A stretch of DNA of 64,000 bases from Ascoidea rubescens DSM 1968 (Eukaryota > Ascomycota > Saccharomycetes > Ascoideales > Ascoideaceae). A model generated the notes under the pieces. That model did not search any database, was not told where the DNA came from, and worked only from the letters and a program-made list of their open reading frames with translations. Positions within the stretch are counted from its first letter, which is position 1. Each line of letters begins with the position of its first letter. Shown here piece after piece: positions 29,900-41,502 of this stretch. The position numbers and the translations under genes were made by a program. The stretch spans positions 212,490 to 276,489 of the forward strand of contig NW_017962932.1 of assembly GCF_001661345.1 (NCBI RefSeq), read 5' to 3'.

Positions 29900-32515
29900 A
29901 TGGTCAAACAACGAGGAGGACGAGGACAAGGACGAGGACAAGGACGAGGACGAGGACGAGGACGAGGTTCCTTTAGAGGAGGCTCCTTCAGAGGACGCAA
30001 GAAGCTGGGCAGAGGAAGACAGCACACCAATGGTGGTTTTGGCAGAAGCACTAGCAGCTTTGCTGAGTTGGACGACTTTGATCCCCAGATGAGCAGCGTA
30101 TTTCCCACGATGAACAACCCCATTACATTTGCTGCTCCTACTTCTTTGATGCAAGAGGCAATAAACACAAGAAAGAGATACAGTCGATACAACAGCGAGT
30201 CGAATCATCCTAAAAACTACAGATCAAGGCCAATTGAGTTTATCAAAAGCGTTGAAGTTTACAATCCCTCGGATTTGACTAAAAATTTGGAAACATTGAA
30301 ACAAAATAAAATAGAAATTGTGACTGGCGACATAAGTAACAATAAGATGGATATAGACACCATTGATATTATACTCAATACCAATATTGACAATTGTATT
30401 GATAATCATGTCGATAATGAACCAGAAGAATTGCCTGATATCCAGTTTGAATCCAAGTCTTACTACTTAGAAAGCCAAAGCCAACATCAAAATCAAATCA
30501 TTGATATAGAAACTGATAAAACAGTGACAGAAAAAACAAATTCATTACATATTTCTGAAGCTACTCAACTCACCCAAGTTACTCAAATTAATCAAGTAAC
30601 CCAAGTTACTCGTATTGATCAAAATTTCGAACAACAAGATGCTTTTATTAACGGCAAAGCCATTCATAAAGTAGATAATAGAGTAAATGATAAAGCTAAA
30701 AAAACTGAAACCAAAGAAAACAAAATATTGATTGATTCCTCATTATCAATGGTTCCTGATGAAAGCTTGTTTTTTGTTGATAACACAGGTGATGAAGTAT
30801 TAATAATAAACGAAATTAATAAAGTTGATGATAATGAAAATTTAATTAATATTGATGACAATATACCCACTAACAGTATCCAACAAAATATTAAACAGAC
30901 TAATAACAAGCCTATTATTAAACCAAAATTTTCAAATATTGAATTCAATTCAGAACTAAAAATTGGAAAAGTTTTGATGAAAATTGATAATAATATTAGC
31001 AATAATAACGGTATTAATTCATATGAAGTCTCTTTGCCAAAAATTAAAACTAAAAATAAAAGTAAAAGGCATAAAAATAAAATATCATTTGATTTTAATA
31101 TACTTGATAATTTTAGTGAAGATGATATAAATGATGAATCGGAACTAGAAAACCAAATTTATGACGATTATATAAATAATATTAACTCAAATAACATGAC
31201 TCGTGAAATTAATGGTTCTAATAATGTTCGCAAACAAATTTTAGCTTTATCAATTGGCGATCCAAATGATAAAATCAATTTAAAAATGACTGAAACCGAT
31301 AATAGTATTGATATTGAGAATGATCCAGAATTTGGATTTTTACCTGAAGATTATACTGCTTTTGATTTTACAAATTTGGAAATTACAAACATTCGTTTTG
31401 GTTCTGACCTAGATCAATATTATATACAAACCTTTCCTCTAAATGGTGTTGAGGGATTCTATTGGTATCCAACACATCTTCTAGAAGAACTTTTGATAGA
31501 AAAGGGATTACCGTCTCATAGAGTCAATGCTTATTTTAGATATGTTAAAGAAAGTCTTTTTCCACCTGAAGAACTTGGTAATGGTATGGATGATGACGAG
31601 AAAAATTTTCAAGTTGGATTTTATAGTGATAAAGAGAATGAAAATGAAAATGAAAACGAAAATAAAAACGAAAATGACTATGGCAATGCTTATGATAATC
31701 TTGATGATGATGTATATCCAGATGATACTGATGATGAAGGGGGATTAGCAGAAATGATTAGATTTAGTAAAAATCAAAACTTCAAAAATTTGGATATTGA
31801 TGTAAATACAAATTTTTCTCTAAGAACTAAGGGTAAAGGCAAAAAGAAAACTTTGGATTTGGATCATATCACAAATGAAACTCAGAAGGAAGAGTTATTA
31901 AAACAGTACTTTGCAAGAAAAAGAAGCAAAATAGAAAAAAAAAAAGAGAAAGAGCTAGAAAAACAAAAAAACCAGGAGAATTACGACCCATTGAAGAAAG
32001 AAAAATATCTTTGGCACATAAAAGAAATACGAGATGAATTTGAAAAATTCCTTGCAGGGAATAAAGCGACTTTGTCTTTTCCTCCTTTTGATCCTCATGG
32101 TTTGAAAGTTGTGATAAAGATAGCCGAATGCTATAATTTGAAATCTCGCAAAGTCGGAAGAGGACTTGAGACTCATGTTTGTGTACAAAAATCAAAACTG
32201 ACCTACAGATACACCCCAGATTACAACAAAATTGGACAATTGCTCCACCAAAGAAGAGCATTTAACAGAATAGACGGAGCAGGAAAGGCAAAGGAAAGAC
32301 TAGAGAGAGAGAAAAAACCCAAACCTGGGTTTGTCTATAAAAATGGTGAAGTTGTTGGTGAAAATGCACCAGCAATCGGCGATGCCAATATTGGCAAACA
32401 GTTACTTCTCAAACTAGGCTGGAGTGAAGGAGAAGGTTTGGGCGTGATAGGCAACAAGGGGATATTCGAGCCAATCCAGGCGACCTTCAAGAAGAACAAG
32501 ATTGGAATCCAGTGA
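29900..32515 (+). CDS. SQS1: G-patch / R3H protein, activator of Prp43
   Basis: 871 residues from an ATG. The N-terminus is an RGG-type Gly/Arg/Gln tract (residues 4-35). An R3H-like domain lies at about 727-767 (SFPPFDPHGLKVVIKIAECY ... VGRGLETHVCV). A C-terminal G-patch at about 820-871 reads IGKQLLLKLGWSEGEGLG and GIFEPIQATFKKNKIG. RGG, R3H and a terminal G-patch in this order match yeast Sqs1/Pfa1, which stimulates the DEAH helicase Prp43 in 40S ribosome maturation and splicing. The middle is acidic and Asn-rich, including a run of Glu-Asn repeats (nt 31636-31670). The Gly/Arg tract is encoded by repeated GGACGA units. Confidence 0.9.
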   Translation: MVKQRGGRGQGRGQGRGRGRGRGSFRGGSFRGRKKLGRGRQHTNGGFGRSTSSFAELDDFDPQMSSVFPTMNNPITFAAPTSLMQEAINTRKRYSRYNSESNHPKNYRSRPIEFIKSVEVYNPSDLTKNLETLKQNKIEIVTGDISNNKMDIDTIDIILNTNIDNCIDNHVDNEPEELPDIQFESKSYYLESQSQHQNQIIDIETDKTVTEKTNSLHISEATQLTQVTQINQVTQVTRIDQNFEQQDAFINGKAIHKVDNRVNDKAKKTETKENKILIDSSLSMVPDESLFFVDNTGDEVLIINEINKVDDNENLINIDDNIPTNSIQQNIKQTNNKPIIKPKFSNIEFNSELKIGKVLMKIDNNISNNNGINSYEVSLPKIKTKNKSKRHKNKISFDFNILDNFSEDDINDESELENQIYDDYINNINSNNMTREINGSNNVRKQILALSIGDPNDKINLKMTETDNSIDIENDPEFGFLPEDYTAFDFTNLEITNIRFGSDLDQYYIQTFPLNGVEGFYWYPTHLLEELLIEKGLPSHRVNAYFRYVKESLFPPEELGNGMDDDEKNFQVGFYSDKENENENENENKNENDYGNAYDNLDDDVYPDDTDDEGGLAEMIRFSKNQNFKNLDIDVNTNFSLRTKGKGKKKTLDLDHITNETQKEELLKQYFARKRSKIEKKKEKELEKQKNQENYDPLKKEKYLWHIKEIRDEFEKFLAGNKATLSFPPFDPHGLKVVIKIAECYNLKSRKVGRGLETHVCVQKSKLTYRYTPDYNKIGQLLHQRRAFNRIDGAGKAKERLEREKKPKPGFVYKNGEVVGENAPAIGDANIGKQLLLKLGWSEGEGLGVIGNKGIFEPIQATFKKNKIGIQ

Positions 32516-32703
32516 GCCTGAGCCATTTCATTCTCTTCTATTAGATCGCTATTATCTCCTTATCTGGACCTTAGGGCTGGAGTAGGGCTCCAACTGGAGG
32601 TTTGGAAAATAAACACCACTTTTTTCAAAACTGTAGAGACTTGTAGAGACTTGAAGAGACTGCTACAGTTGAGCAACTGCACCTCGCCCCGAAACCTCCC
32701 ACC

Positions 32704-35316
32704 ATGAGCAGCCAGAGCAGCAGCAGTAGCGGCAGCAGCGGCAGTGGAAGCAGCAAGACCAACAAGACCGACAAGAAGGCTGCAACAGACAATAACCCAT
32801 TCAATCTTGAGTCGTACATTGGACGCTATCCTGATTCACAGCTCACTGATCCTGAGGAGTCTGAATCGTTCAACTATCTTTCTGATACCAACGACCAAAC
32901 GTCTGCTGTGGACACATATTTGGCTAGCAAGAACAGTGCTTCTGCTTTGAACCACGAGTCTTTTGTGGACTATGGTGCACAGGTCCTCGATCGATGGGCA
33001 GACGAGGATCATCTTCATCAGCATTTCAACGAGAACAATATTGATAACCAGATTGATAACACCATCATTACAGGCTCAAGATCTTACAGTGATTCAAATC
33101 ATTCTGCTGATTTATTGCAAAACTCATCTGTTTCAGACGAAACCCAAAAAAATACCATCAGAAACTCCATGATCTCGTCTGTCTCGAAACACATCACAAA
33201 CAATAGTAGTATGAAACTGAACAGATCAAAGCAAAACACTTCGAACTCCAATGTGATATTAAACCAATCAAACATTTCTCTTTCTAATATTTCTGGCCAC
33301 TCCACCCCAATATTCAGCCTGAAAGAAGATCCAACACTCAAAATAAATAGAAATACTAACAATACCAAAATCCGGTCTACGATGGGCAATCAAGATACCA
33401 ATATCAATGATGACACCAATAACAACAACATAAACTACAATTCAAATGATACCAGAAATACCTATAAAAGCAACAACAACAACAATAATATTCCAGAGAA
33501 AAACATTAATCAACTACCATCCGTTGAATCTGAAGAATTTATAACCCCTTACAATCAAAAATCATATAAACAATTCAGCAATCCCTCCACAATTCCAACC
33601 CCAGCTATCCCTCTTCATCAATCTCAATCCCAATCAAAATATGAATTGAATTCATATCCTAATCATCAACAGAGCATTGATATAAATTCCTTGATAGCCA
33701 ATGGGTTTTTAACTGGCTCTAATAATGAAAATGAAAACAGTGGTCATAAAAATAGTACAAATAATATGATTGACAAAGAAATATTAAAAAACATTGTCAG
33801 TGAGGTGTCAGATCAATTATTGAAAAATTTTAAAAATATTCTTAACGAGAAAAACATCAATTCTGAGTTTAATCAACAATCTGAAGAACTCAAACTTACC
33901 AACATAAACCAAAACAAAAATCCCAGATTATTCAACAATTACAACCATTTTAACTCAACTACCAACCATGATGCACCGGGCTCTGCAACCTATATTAAGC
34001 GGCTACAAGAAGCTGAAGCCAATGAAAGATACAAATTTAGCAATGATCATTCAAGTGATCATTCTGATCCACCTTCTCCTTCACCGGCGCCGTCAAGAGA
34101 ATTATTAAAAGAAACCACTGGGGATAAAAACTTGGACAATCATTCCTCATCTAAAATATACAATAATAAAAGCACTATACACTCGGATTTTAATATAACT
34201 CACTCTCCTAAAAAGAAACAAATCAACCCAAATCAACTCAAATCAGATTTCCCTTTTGATACAGTTGAAAGTTTTAAAAGCAGTACACCATACCTGAATA
34301 ACACAAACTCTCATTCCTCATCAAATCATTTTAGATCTACTTCAGAACCTGCCATAAAACCATCCAATAAAAATCAAAAAATACACTCTTCTAACGAAAA
34401 AAACCTTCCCTATAATCGTGAAAAAGAAATCTTAAATTATATAGAAAATGAAAGATTGTTAAAAAAAAATATAGAATCATTACAAAATGCTCTTTTTGAA
34501 AAAGAAGAAAAATACAAGACTTTGTTGGAAATCAAACAGATAGAGATTGATTCTTTAAAATTGGAAAATTCTGGTTTAAAAGAAAAATTAAAGCTGAAAA
34601 CCAGTTTTTCAGAATCAAACAATGCTCAAAATCTCGAAAAGGAAAAACTCTCTTTAAAACTTAAACCTTCACAGCAGAAAGATGTTAATAATAAAGCGGG
34701 AATTCTGAAAAATTCAAATGAGTCCAAAAAAGTTTCTATAACTGCAAAGAAATCTCTGCAAACGCTGCAAAAAATAATCTCAAACAGAATCATATCCAAG
34801 TTTGATTCTTTTCTTGAGTTTTCTAAAATTGAAAAGTTAAATGAACTGCAATCAAAAGATGTTATAAAAAAAGTTTGTCTGTTAATGAAAGTCCCTTTTT
34901 CATCCCTATTTCAAGCTATAAGAGGATCCTTGGAAATTTGTGAAAATGAATCAATATTATTAAAATTTGTCAAAAATGTTCATACCATGCTTTACTTTGG
35001 CAAAAAAATGCATGTACCCTCGTTGCTTTCATCTATTCCTGTAACTGTTGAAGAAAATTCAACAAAAACCACAGTTTCCCGTAAAAAACAATTAACATTA
35101 AATCAAACAATTAAAAAAATTAATAATGAAAAAAACGCATTCAAAGAATGTTTAGAAGGAATGAAAGAAAAGGTAAGCATTTTGGTAACACTTGCAAACT
35201 ACCATCTTGAATTAGCCAGTCAATCCAAAGACGAATCAAATCAAAAGCAAAAAGCAATGGTAGAAGAACTCAAAAAAGAATTTGATATTATTTCTAATTG
35301 GCCCGTGAAACAGTAA
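32704..35316 (+). CDS. Unidentified Ser/Asn-rich coiled-coil protein
   Basis: 870 residues from an ATG just after CCACC. I do not recognise the family. The N-terminus opens with a Ser/Gly run, then a more ordered segment (NPFNLESYIGRYPDSQL ... VDYGAQVLDRWADE, residues about 35-105). Residues 110-560 are low-complexity Asn/Ser/His. Residues about 575-650 form a clear coiled coil (NYIENERLLKKNIESL). Residues about 680-860 are helical and ordered, with LQTLQKIISNRIISKFDSF and VCLLMKVPFSSLFQAIRG, then a final coiled coil. This layout resembles spindle-pole-body or polarity scaffolds, but no specific homology can be claimed. It follows SQS1 in tandem (188-bp gap) and converges with SMC2. Confidence 0.65.
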   Translation: MSSQSSSSSGSSGSGSSKTNKTDKKAATDNNPFNLESYIGRYPDSQLTDPEESESFNYLSDTNDQTSAVDTYLASKNSASALNHESFVDYGAQVLDRWADEDHLHQHFNENNIDNQIDNTIITGSRSYSDSNHSADLLQNSSVSDETQKNTIRNSMISSVSKHITNNSSMKLNRSKQNTSNSNVILNQSNISLSNISGHSTPIFSLKEDPTLKINRNTNNTKIRSTMGNQDTNINDDTNNNNINYNSNDTRNTYKSNNNNNNIPEKNINQLPSVESEEFITPYNQKSYKQFSNPSTIPTPAIPLHQSQSQSKYELNSYPNHQQSIDINSLIANGFLTGSNNENENSGHKNSTNNMIDKEILKNIVSEVSDQLLKNFKNILNEKNINSEFNQQSEELKLTNINQNKNPRLFNNYNHFNSTTNHDAPGSATYIKRLQEAEANERYKFSNDHSSDHSDPPSPSPAPSRELLKETTGDKNLDNHSSSKIYNNKSTIHSDFNITHSPKKKQINPNQLKSDFPFDTVESFKSSTPYLNNTNSHSSSNHFRSTSEPAIKPSNKNQKIHSSNEKNLPYNREKEILNYIENERLLKKNIESLQNALFEKEEKYKTLLEIKQIEIDSLKLENSGLKEKLKLKTSFSESNNAQNLEKEKLSLKLKPSQQKDVNNKAGILKNSNESKKVSITAKKSLQTLQKIISNRIISKFDSFLEFSKIEKLNELQSKDVIKKVCLLMKVPFSSLFQAIRGSLEICENESILLKFVKNVHTMLYFGKKMHVPSLLSSIPVTVEENSTKTTVSRKKQLTLNQTIKKINNEKNAFKECLEGMKEKVSILVTLANYHLELASQSKDESNQKQKAMVEELKKEFDIISNWPVKQ

Positions 35317-35415
35317 ATAAAATTTTCTAAAACATTGGTATTAAATTAACTAATTGTGGAAAAAATATAAACTGATTGGAGGGTATAAATAATAAAACAT
35401 GAATGAAAATACATT

Positions 35416-38400
35416 TTATGAAACACTTACAACTGATGTTCCATCTTGAAATCTAGTTTTGAAGACTCTGTTGGCATTATTAAACATTCCTTCTTTCAAT
35501 GAAACAATGATAAATTGAGAACCTTTAAACCGCGTTTTTATGATATGTCCAATATTCTGTGTGTGTTGCAAATCCAAAGCAGCATCCACTTCATCTAGAA
35601 TATACATTGGGGCTGGTTTGAATTGTAGCAACGCCAAAATTAAAGATAAAGCAATCAACGACCTCTGTCCTCCTGATAATTCAATCAAACTTTCTTTCCA
35701 AACTTTTCCTAGCATAACTTTCACTTCTAAACCAGCAGTTATATCTCTACCCTCTAACCTTACTAATTTAGCAAAGGATCCAGGTAATAAATCTCCAAAT
35801 ATCTGGCCAAAGTCTTCAGAAACTTTGATCCAAGTTTTTTCTAATGTTTCTTTTTTGTGTTTGTCGAGTGTGTTGACAGTTTCTTCTATTTTTTTCTTAT
35901 CCTTCTTAATAGTTTTCATCATTGATTTCAAAGAATTTTCTTTTTTTTCCACGTTGTCTATCATACTCATAATGTTGGGATTTACCTTTCTTCTCATTTC
36001 TTGGAATGATGATGAAAGATGCGTAACACGTTTTCTACAATCTTCAAAATTGATGTTTGGGTGGCTTGATTTAATTTGATTTACCATTTTTTCATCAATG
36101 ACCCATTCATTTTTTTCAACAATTTCATCAACACGTTTTTTCATTGTAGTTGTTGTCTGCTCAACCTTTTCAAGTTCATGAGCTAACTTTTGATTTTCTA
36201 ATTTCTTCGAATTCAAAGTTTTAGTTTTTATGCTCAATACTTTTTCAAGATCTTTTATTTCATCGTTTATTCCTAACATCTTTGATCTTTCATTTTCTAA
36301 TTTTGTATGAACTTTTTCGGTTTTCTCCTTTACAAAGTTTAACTCATTTTCAGTTTCGTTTCTTTCAGAATTTGTATCTTTAATTGTGGAGTCAATATCT
36401 GATATTTGGGATTCTAAAGATTGCAAATCGCTTGTTAATTGTTCAGTCTCAATTTGTAAATTTTGGTAATTTTCAAATTTTGAACTTAAATCGGAAGACA
36501 TTTTGGGAATTTTACTTTTCAATTCTTTAATTTCATTTTGCAATTCTTTTAATTTTGAACCTTTATCATTAGAAAACTCTTTCATATCAATCTCGATTTT
36601 ATTAACTTCTTGTTTTAATTTGTTTTTCTCTAGTTTTTTTTCTTCAATTTGATTTTGTATTTCAACAATATCCCTTTCACTTTGCTCTACTTTTCGTAAC
36701 AACTGAGAAGATGGATTTGATTCCAAATTATTTTCAGCCAATTTTAACTGATGTTCTTTTAGTGCAAGATCCTTTTGTAATGTTTTGGTTTGACTACTTA
36801 TTTTGTATTCATTTTGCAATTGAAATTGCATTACTGATAGATTTTTTTTAAGTGTATTTAGTTCAGCACTTAGATGATTATATTTTTGAATGTTAACCAA
36901 AACAGAACCAGTATTTCTTCTACTACCTCCTGATAGTGTACCATGAGGGTCATAAACGTCCCCTTGTAACGTTATACTTCTAGTTTTGATTTGAGGATGA
37001 AATGTTACTTGTTTAGCGGTATCAGCATCCTGACAGATCAAATTAGTTCCAAAAATAAATTCCATTGCTTTTGCTATTTCTGAATCATATCCAATTAAAT
37101 TTAAAGCTAGTTCAACTTTATTTGGACATAGCTCTTTTGCTAATTGAAGCGTTCTTTCGTTTAAAGTTCTAGCAGCAATTTTGTTCAAAGGGATTATTGT
37201 TACTCTTTTTCTTAATTGTCCTTTTTCTAATAGTAAAGAACCAGTGACTTCATTATCAACAACGACATTATATAATCTTCCGCCCGCACATACTTCTAGT
37301 GCAGTAGCAGACAAAAAATCGTTTTCATTTAAAGTGAATAACCTTGCCGCAACACCTTTTATTGAACTTGGATCAAAATTTGGAGTTGGTTTAGAGTAAG
37401 AGAATTCTATATATGATATTCTTCTTTTGAGTAACTCTGCTTCGTTATTTAGTTGATTGATTTGTTTTTGTAATTCATTTTCTTGTGATTTTAAATCACG
37501 CAATTTATCTGGTTGAAAACCCAATTCATTTAAATGATTTAATAAATTAGTTCTCTCTTGATTTAATGAATTAATTTCATTTAAAAACTCTGCGTGTTTT
37601 TTTTGGGCTTGAATTAGTTTTGGTTTACTTGTGGTAATTAAATCATTCAAATTTCTAATTTTGAGATTAAATTGTTGAATTTGAACATCAATGTCGGATA
37701 AATCCTGTTTAGCCTTGTGTAGCTGACCAGTATAACCACCGTTAATGTTACCCTTGGAAGAAACACCAGTTTGCAAAGTGGATAATAAGTCTTCCTTTTT
37801 AACCAAATTGTTTTTAAATAATTGGAGGTTTTCCTTAGCGTCATTGTATTTTTTTTGTAGATTTTCAAAAAATTTTGATTTTTCAGACAATTCTGATTTA
37901 AGATTCATTATTTGGTTTGATATATTGATTTTTTTATTTTTTTCTTCATTGATATTCTCGCTTTTTAAGGATAAAAGTGTGTTTAGTCTTGTTACTTCTT
38001 TTAATAATGAGTTTTCCTGAGTTTCTAGAGTTTGTATGGCATTATCCTTTTTCAATTCTAGGGTTTTTTTTTCTTTGGTTATTTTTAAATCCTCATTAAG
38101 ATTTAAGATTTCTTGATTTAATTTTTCAATATTTTTCTCTAAATTTGATAAATAGTCCTTTTGTTCAGACAAATGATTTTGGTACTGCTGGTATTTTTGA
38201 TTTAAATAATAATAGTCGTGAGCATTTAAAATTCTGTTCAACTTATCTAATTCAGTTTGAGTTTGTTGAAATTCTAAAAATATTCTCTTTTGATTTCGTA
38301 GTTTATCCAATTTTGGTTCAATAACTTCATTTAACAAGTTGGTGATTTCAGTTATTTTAGTTTCCTTTTTTGCCATTGTTTTCTCAGCTTTGATTCTTCT

Positions 38401-38928
38401 GTCTTCAAACATTTTGGTTCCTGCAGCTTCTTCAATTAATGATAAGATTTCTCTGGGTTTCATATTTAAAACTTTAGTGATTTTACCCTGCATAATCAAA
38501 AAGTTTGGGTTATTGATATTTAATTGAACCGACTGGAATAATTGCAAAACAGCCTGTTGCTGTGCTCGATGACCATTTATTAGATATTTCGAGGTTCCAT
38601 TCAACATGATTTGTCTTGTAACGGAGATTTTCAAATTTGATTCAAAGCCAATTGGAGACGATTTCTTGTCAGAATTATTGAAGACTATTGTCACTGAGGC
38701 CTTGGTAACGCCTGCCTGACCTCTTTTGTAGATCAAGTCCTTCAAGTTGGAGGCCCTTACTGTTGACATTGAGGAAATCCCCAAAACAAAACAGATAGCA
38801 TCTAGAATATTGGACTTTCCAGAACCATTCAAGCCAGTGATGGCATTGAACAAAGGGTCCCAACCAGATATAACAGTTCTGGAGGCATAGGACTTGAAGC
38901 CATCGATAATCAATTCCTCGACCTTCAT
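35416..38928 (-). CDS. SMC2: Condensin ATPase subunit Smc2
   Basis: 1170 residues, the same length as S. cerevisiae Smc2. The ATG at 38928 (MKVEELIIDGFKSYASRTVI) is the family start. An upstream TTG adding seven residues is rejected. The N-terminal head has Walker A GLNGSGKSN (about residue 33). Then follow a coiled coil, a hinge (about residues 505-680, with GVAARLFTLNEND and GDVYDPHGTLSGGSRR) and the returning coil. The C-terminal head has the signature LSGGQRSLIALSL and Walker B LYDEVDAALD-type ILDEVDAALD. With Smc4 and non-SMC subunits it compacts mitotic chromosomes. It is one of the least Asn-rich proteins in the window. The promoter is shared with JJJ1. Confidence 0.98.
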   Translation of the reverse strand: MKVEELIIDGFKSYASRTVISGWDPLFNAITGLNGSGKSNILDAICFVLGISSMSTVRASNLKDLIYKRGQAGVTKASVTIVFNNSDKKSSPIGFESNLKISVTRQIMLNGTSKYLINGHRAQQQAVLQLFQSVQLNINNPNFLIMQGKITKVLNMKPREILSLIEEAAGTKMFEDRRIKAEKTMAKKETKITEITNLLNEVIEPKLDKLRNQKRIFLEFQQTQTELDKLNRILNAHDYYYLNQKYQQYQNHLSEQKDYLSNLEKNIEKLNQEILNLNEDLKITKEKKTLELKKDNAIQTLETQENSLLKEVTRLNTLLSLKSENINEEKNKKINISNQIMNLKSELSEKSKFFENLQKKYNDAKENLQLFKNNLVKKEDLLSTLQTGVSSKGNINGGYTGQLHKAKQDLSDIDVQIQQFNLKIRNLNDLITTSKPKLIQAQKKHAEFLNEINSLNQERTNLLNHLNELGFQPDKLRDLKSQENELQKQINQLNNEAELLKRRISYIEFSYSKPTPNFDPSSIKGVAARLFTLNENDFLSATALEVCAGGRLYNVVVDNEVTGSLLLEKGQLRKRVTIIPLNKIAARTLNERTLQLAKELCPNKVELALNLIGYDSEIAKAMEFIFGTNLICQDADTAKQVTFHPQIKTRSITLQGDVYDPHGTLSGGSRRNTGSVLVNIQKYNHLSAELNTLKKNLSVMQFQLQNEYKISSQTKTLQKDLALKEHQLKLAENNLESNPSSQLLRKVEQSERDIVEIQNQIEEKKLEKNKLKQEVNKIEIDMKEFSNDKGSKLKELQNEIKELKSKIPKMSSDLSSKFENYQNLQIETEQLTSDLQSLESQISDIDSTIKDTNSERNETENELNFVKEKTEKVHTKLENERSKMLGINDEIKDLEKVLSIKTKTLNSKKLENQKLAHELEKVEQTTTTMKKRVDEIVEKNEWVIDEKMVNQIKSSHPNINFEDCRKRVTHLSSSFQEMRRKVNPNIMSMIDNVEKKENSLKSMMKTIKKDKKKIEETVNTLDKHKKETLEKTWIKVSEDFGQIFGDLLPGSFAKLVRLEGRDITAGLEVKVMLGKVWKESLIELSGGQRSLIALSLILALLQFKPAPMYILDEVDAALDLQHTQNIGHIIKTRFKGSQFIIVSLKEGMFNNANRVFKTRFQDGTSVVSVS

Positions 38929-39438
38929 TGCAACGTGCTGAGCTACCAATACGACACCAAGCTGTTCGAACTACAATAGAAATCAGCATCAATAAAAAAA
39001 GCCAAAACGACTCCAGAAAACAACCGAAAAGTAAACAAAGTCAGGTGCCAGAGAAAAAAAAATTCAAACTTTGACAGAGCAAAAGTGGAAATATAATTTG
39101 AAATCATTGTTTTGCAGACACTTGAAACCTTCTCCAACTGGTTGAATATTCAGTTACGAGTTAAAAGTAGCAGTGCTTTGTTTTGTTGGTGATTGAGCTG
39201 TTTCAGAACAAAGATCTTGTTTTTAAGCTGATTGGCGAGCAAATTAGGGCGAAAAGTGTCTAACGGGCAGATATTGTATGGGGAAATCACCCTTGCTTAT
39301 ATTATAACTGTGGTATATTTTTTATATTTTTAAATTTTTAAACTTTTTAGATTTTCAGGGTTTTGCATTTTTATTTTTCTGCATTTTATATTATATTTGT
39401 TTTTGTATTATTTCATTTGCTGAATTTTTCAAGAGAAA
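38929..39438. promoter_or_regulatory. Divergent promoter SMC2 / JJJ1
   Basis: 510 bp separating two divergent starts, AT-rich near JJJ1. No MluI cell-cycle box (ACGCGT) or clear TATA box was seen on either side. Confidence 0.4.
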
Positions 39439-41502
39439 ATGAAACAATGTTATTATGAGGTGTTGGGAGTTTCTCCAGATGCCACTGAATTAGATTTGAA
39501 AAAGGCCTACAGAAAGAAAGCATTGCTATATCATCCTGATAAAAATAGAGACAATATTGAGTCTGCGACTGAGCAGTTTACATTGATCAAGGCAGCATAT
39601 GAGGTTCTATCAGATCCACAAGAGAGGGCGTTTTATGACTCGCACAAAAGTCAAATCTTACGAGATGATAATGACGAGATGGTGAACGAGGGAGACGATT
39701 ACTATTACAGTGATAACTATGAAGATGCTGGAGTGAGTGTGAGCGATTTATTGAGATTTTTCGATCCGTCGTTATATGTTAGAAAGGACGACACACCAGC
39801 AGGATTGTATCAAATCGCAAGCAAAGTGTTTGCTAAATTGGCAGCAGAAGAGGTGTCAAGTGGGAAAAAGCAGAATCTTGAGAATTTTGAAAAGTATAAA
39901 GATGATTATTATTCATTGAGTGTTGATAGCAATAGTTATGATGATGAAAGTTTTTTGTTTCCTAGATTTGGTGATTCTAAGAGTGATTATTCCACCAGTA
40001 TTCGAAATTTTTATTTCAAGTGGTCCAATTTCCAAACGGTGAAGACGTTTAATTGGAAGGAGAAGTATGCATATTCAGCAGCGATGGATAGAAGAACTAG
40101 ACGAGCCACTATAAAGGAGAATAACAAGTTGAAAAACGAGGGTAAAAAGGAGTACAATGAAACAGTACGAGATTTTGTATCGTTTATTAAAAAGCGGGAT
40201 CCACGGGTTAAGATTGGGATAAAGCAGTTTGAAAGAGAGAAGAGAAGACAAAAGTTGAATGATTTGCAAAAGCAGGTCGAAAAGGAGAAAATCAAGCAGA
40301 AAAAAGATGAGATAGAACAATTTAATTTACAGAATTGGCAGAAGTATGATATGGATGAATTCAATGAAATTGAGAGTCATTTTTCTGATAATTATTATAA
40401 AAGTAATAACAAGAAGGGAGTGTATGGAAAAAAAGAAGTATTAGTAGAGGTAGAAGAAGAAGAAAATGTTGATATTGATGATGATGATGATGAAGAGGAA
40501 GAGGAAATTATTGAGGAAAATATATTTGAATGTGTTATTTGTAATAAGTTTTTCAAAAGTGAAAAGCAGTTTCAAAGCCATGAAAAGAGTAAAAAACACA
40601 AGAAATTGTTGTCACAGTTAAAATGGCAAATGAAGAAGGAAGGATTAGAATTGGGATTTGATTCTGTTGGGGAAAATGTTTTTGTTAGTGGTGATAAAAA
40701 TAATAAAGAGGAATCTTATAGCGGAAATGGTATTAATGAGGATAATAATGAGGGCAATAATGAGGGTAATAATGAGGGCAATAATGAAAATAATAATGAA
40801 AATAATAACGAAAATAATAATGGTGCATATGAATATGCATATGCATATGCGTCTAATGAAAATGAACTCAATTACAATGACAGTTTTGAGAACAAGAAGA
40901 ATAAGAATTTCAGCAGTAAAGACTCATTATTTGAAACCGAGAAAGATACTGAAGTTGATGATATCATTGATACTGATTTGGAGAATGATATTGAAATAGA
41001 AAGAGAGATGCCCTCGATTTATAAAAGTAGTCGAAAATCTAAGAAAAAAAGCAAGCAGATGAAGAAAAACTTAAACAAGCTAAATTCCGAGTATAGCAAA
41101 TACTCAGCAGAGAAGGATTTAGAGTTGGAGTTGGAGTTGGAGTTGGAGTTGGGATCGATAAATTCTGATTTAACCGAGCTTTCGTCGATTCTTAACAGCA
41201 AATTATCGCTAAATGGCAAGACTAACAGTGAAGAAGATACCGAAGACGACTGGTCAAGAAAGGGCAAGAAAGGGAAGAAAAAGGTTCGGAGAAGCAAGAG
41301 AACACAGGCCGCACCGGCGGGTGGTGGTGCTGCTGTTGGTACTGCTGCTGCTGCTACTGATGGTGCAGTTGGCAGCACAAACCACAGCAGTTCTGGGACA
41401 ATGTACCAGAAATGCGCAACCTGTCACGAAAAGTTCTCGTCGAGAAACAAGCTCTTCCAGCACGTCAAGTCGTCGGGACACGCAGCAAGAAAGACCAAAT
41501 AG
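39439..41502 (+). CDS. JJJ1: J-domain protein Jjj1 with two C2H2 fingers
   Basis: 687 residues from an ATG. The J domain occupies residues 1-70 with HPD at 32-34 and [15 protein letters not shown] charged helical region follows. The first zinc finger ([19 protein letters not shown]) is near residue 365 and the second ([17 protein letters not shown]) near 655. This layout is that of yeast Jjj1, the Ssa co-chaperone that recycles the 60S export factors Arx1/Alb1 in the cytoplasm. Low-complexity insertions between the fingers include GNNEGNNE and ENNENNN repeats, an AYAYAYAS patch and a (LE)n run from tandem TTGGAG. An Ala/Gly tract of higher GC precedes finger two. Confidence 0.95.
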   Translation: MKQCYYEVLGVSPDATELDLKKAYRKKALLYHPDKNRDNIESATEQFTLIKAAYEVLSDPQERAFYDSHKSQILRDDNDEMVNEGDDYYYSDNYEDAGVSVSDLLRFFDPSLYVRKDDTPAGLYQIASKVFAKLAAEEVSSGKKQNLENFEKYKDDYYSLSVDSNSYDDESFLFPRFGDSKSDYSTSIRNFYFKWSNFQTVKTFNWKEKYAYSAAMDRRTRRATIKENNKLKNEGKKEYNETVRDFVSFIKKRDPRVKIGIKQFEREKRRQKLNDLQKQVEKEKIKQKKDEIEQFNLQNWQKYDMDEFNEIESHFSDNYYKSNNKKGVYGKKEVLVEVEEEENVDIDDDDDEEEEEIIEENIFECVICNKFFKSEKQFQSHEKSKKHKKLLSQLKWQMKKEGLELGFDSVGENVFVSGDKNNKEESYSGNGINEDNNEGNNEGNNEGNNENNNENNNENNNGAYEYAYAYASNENELNYNDSFENKKNKNFSSKDSLFETEKDTEVDDIIDTDLENDIEIEREMPSIYKSSRKSKKKSKQMKKNLNKLNSEYSKYSAEKDLELELELELELGSINSDLTELSSILNSKLSLNGKTNSEEDTEDDWSRKGKKGKKKVRRSKRTQAAPAGGGAAVGTAAAATDGAVGSTNHSSSGTMYQKCATCHEKFSSRNKLFQHVKSSGHAARKTK

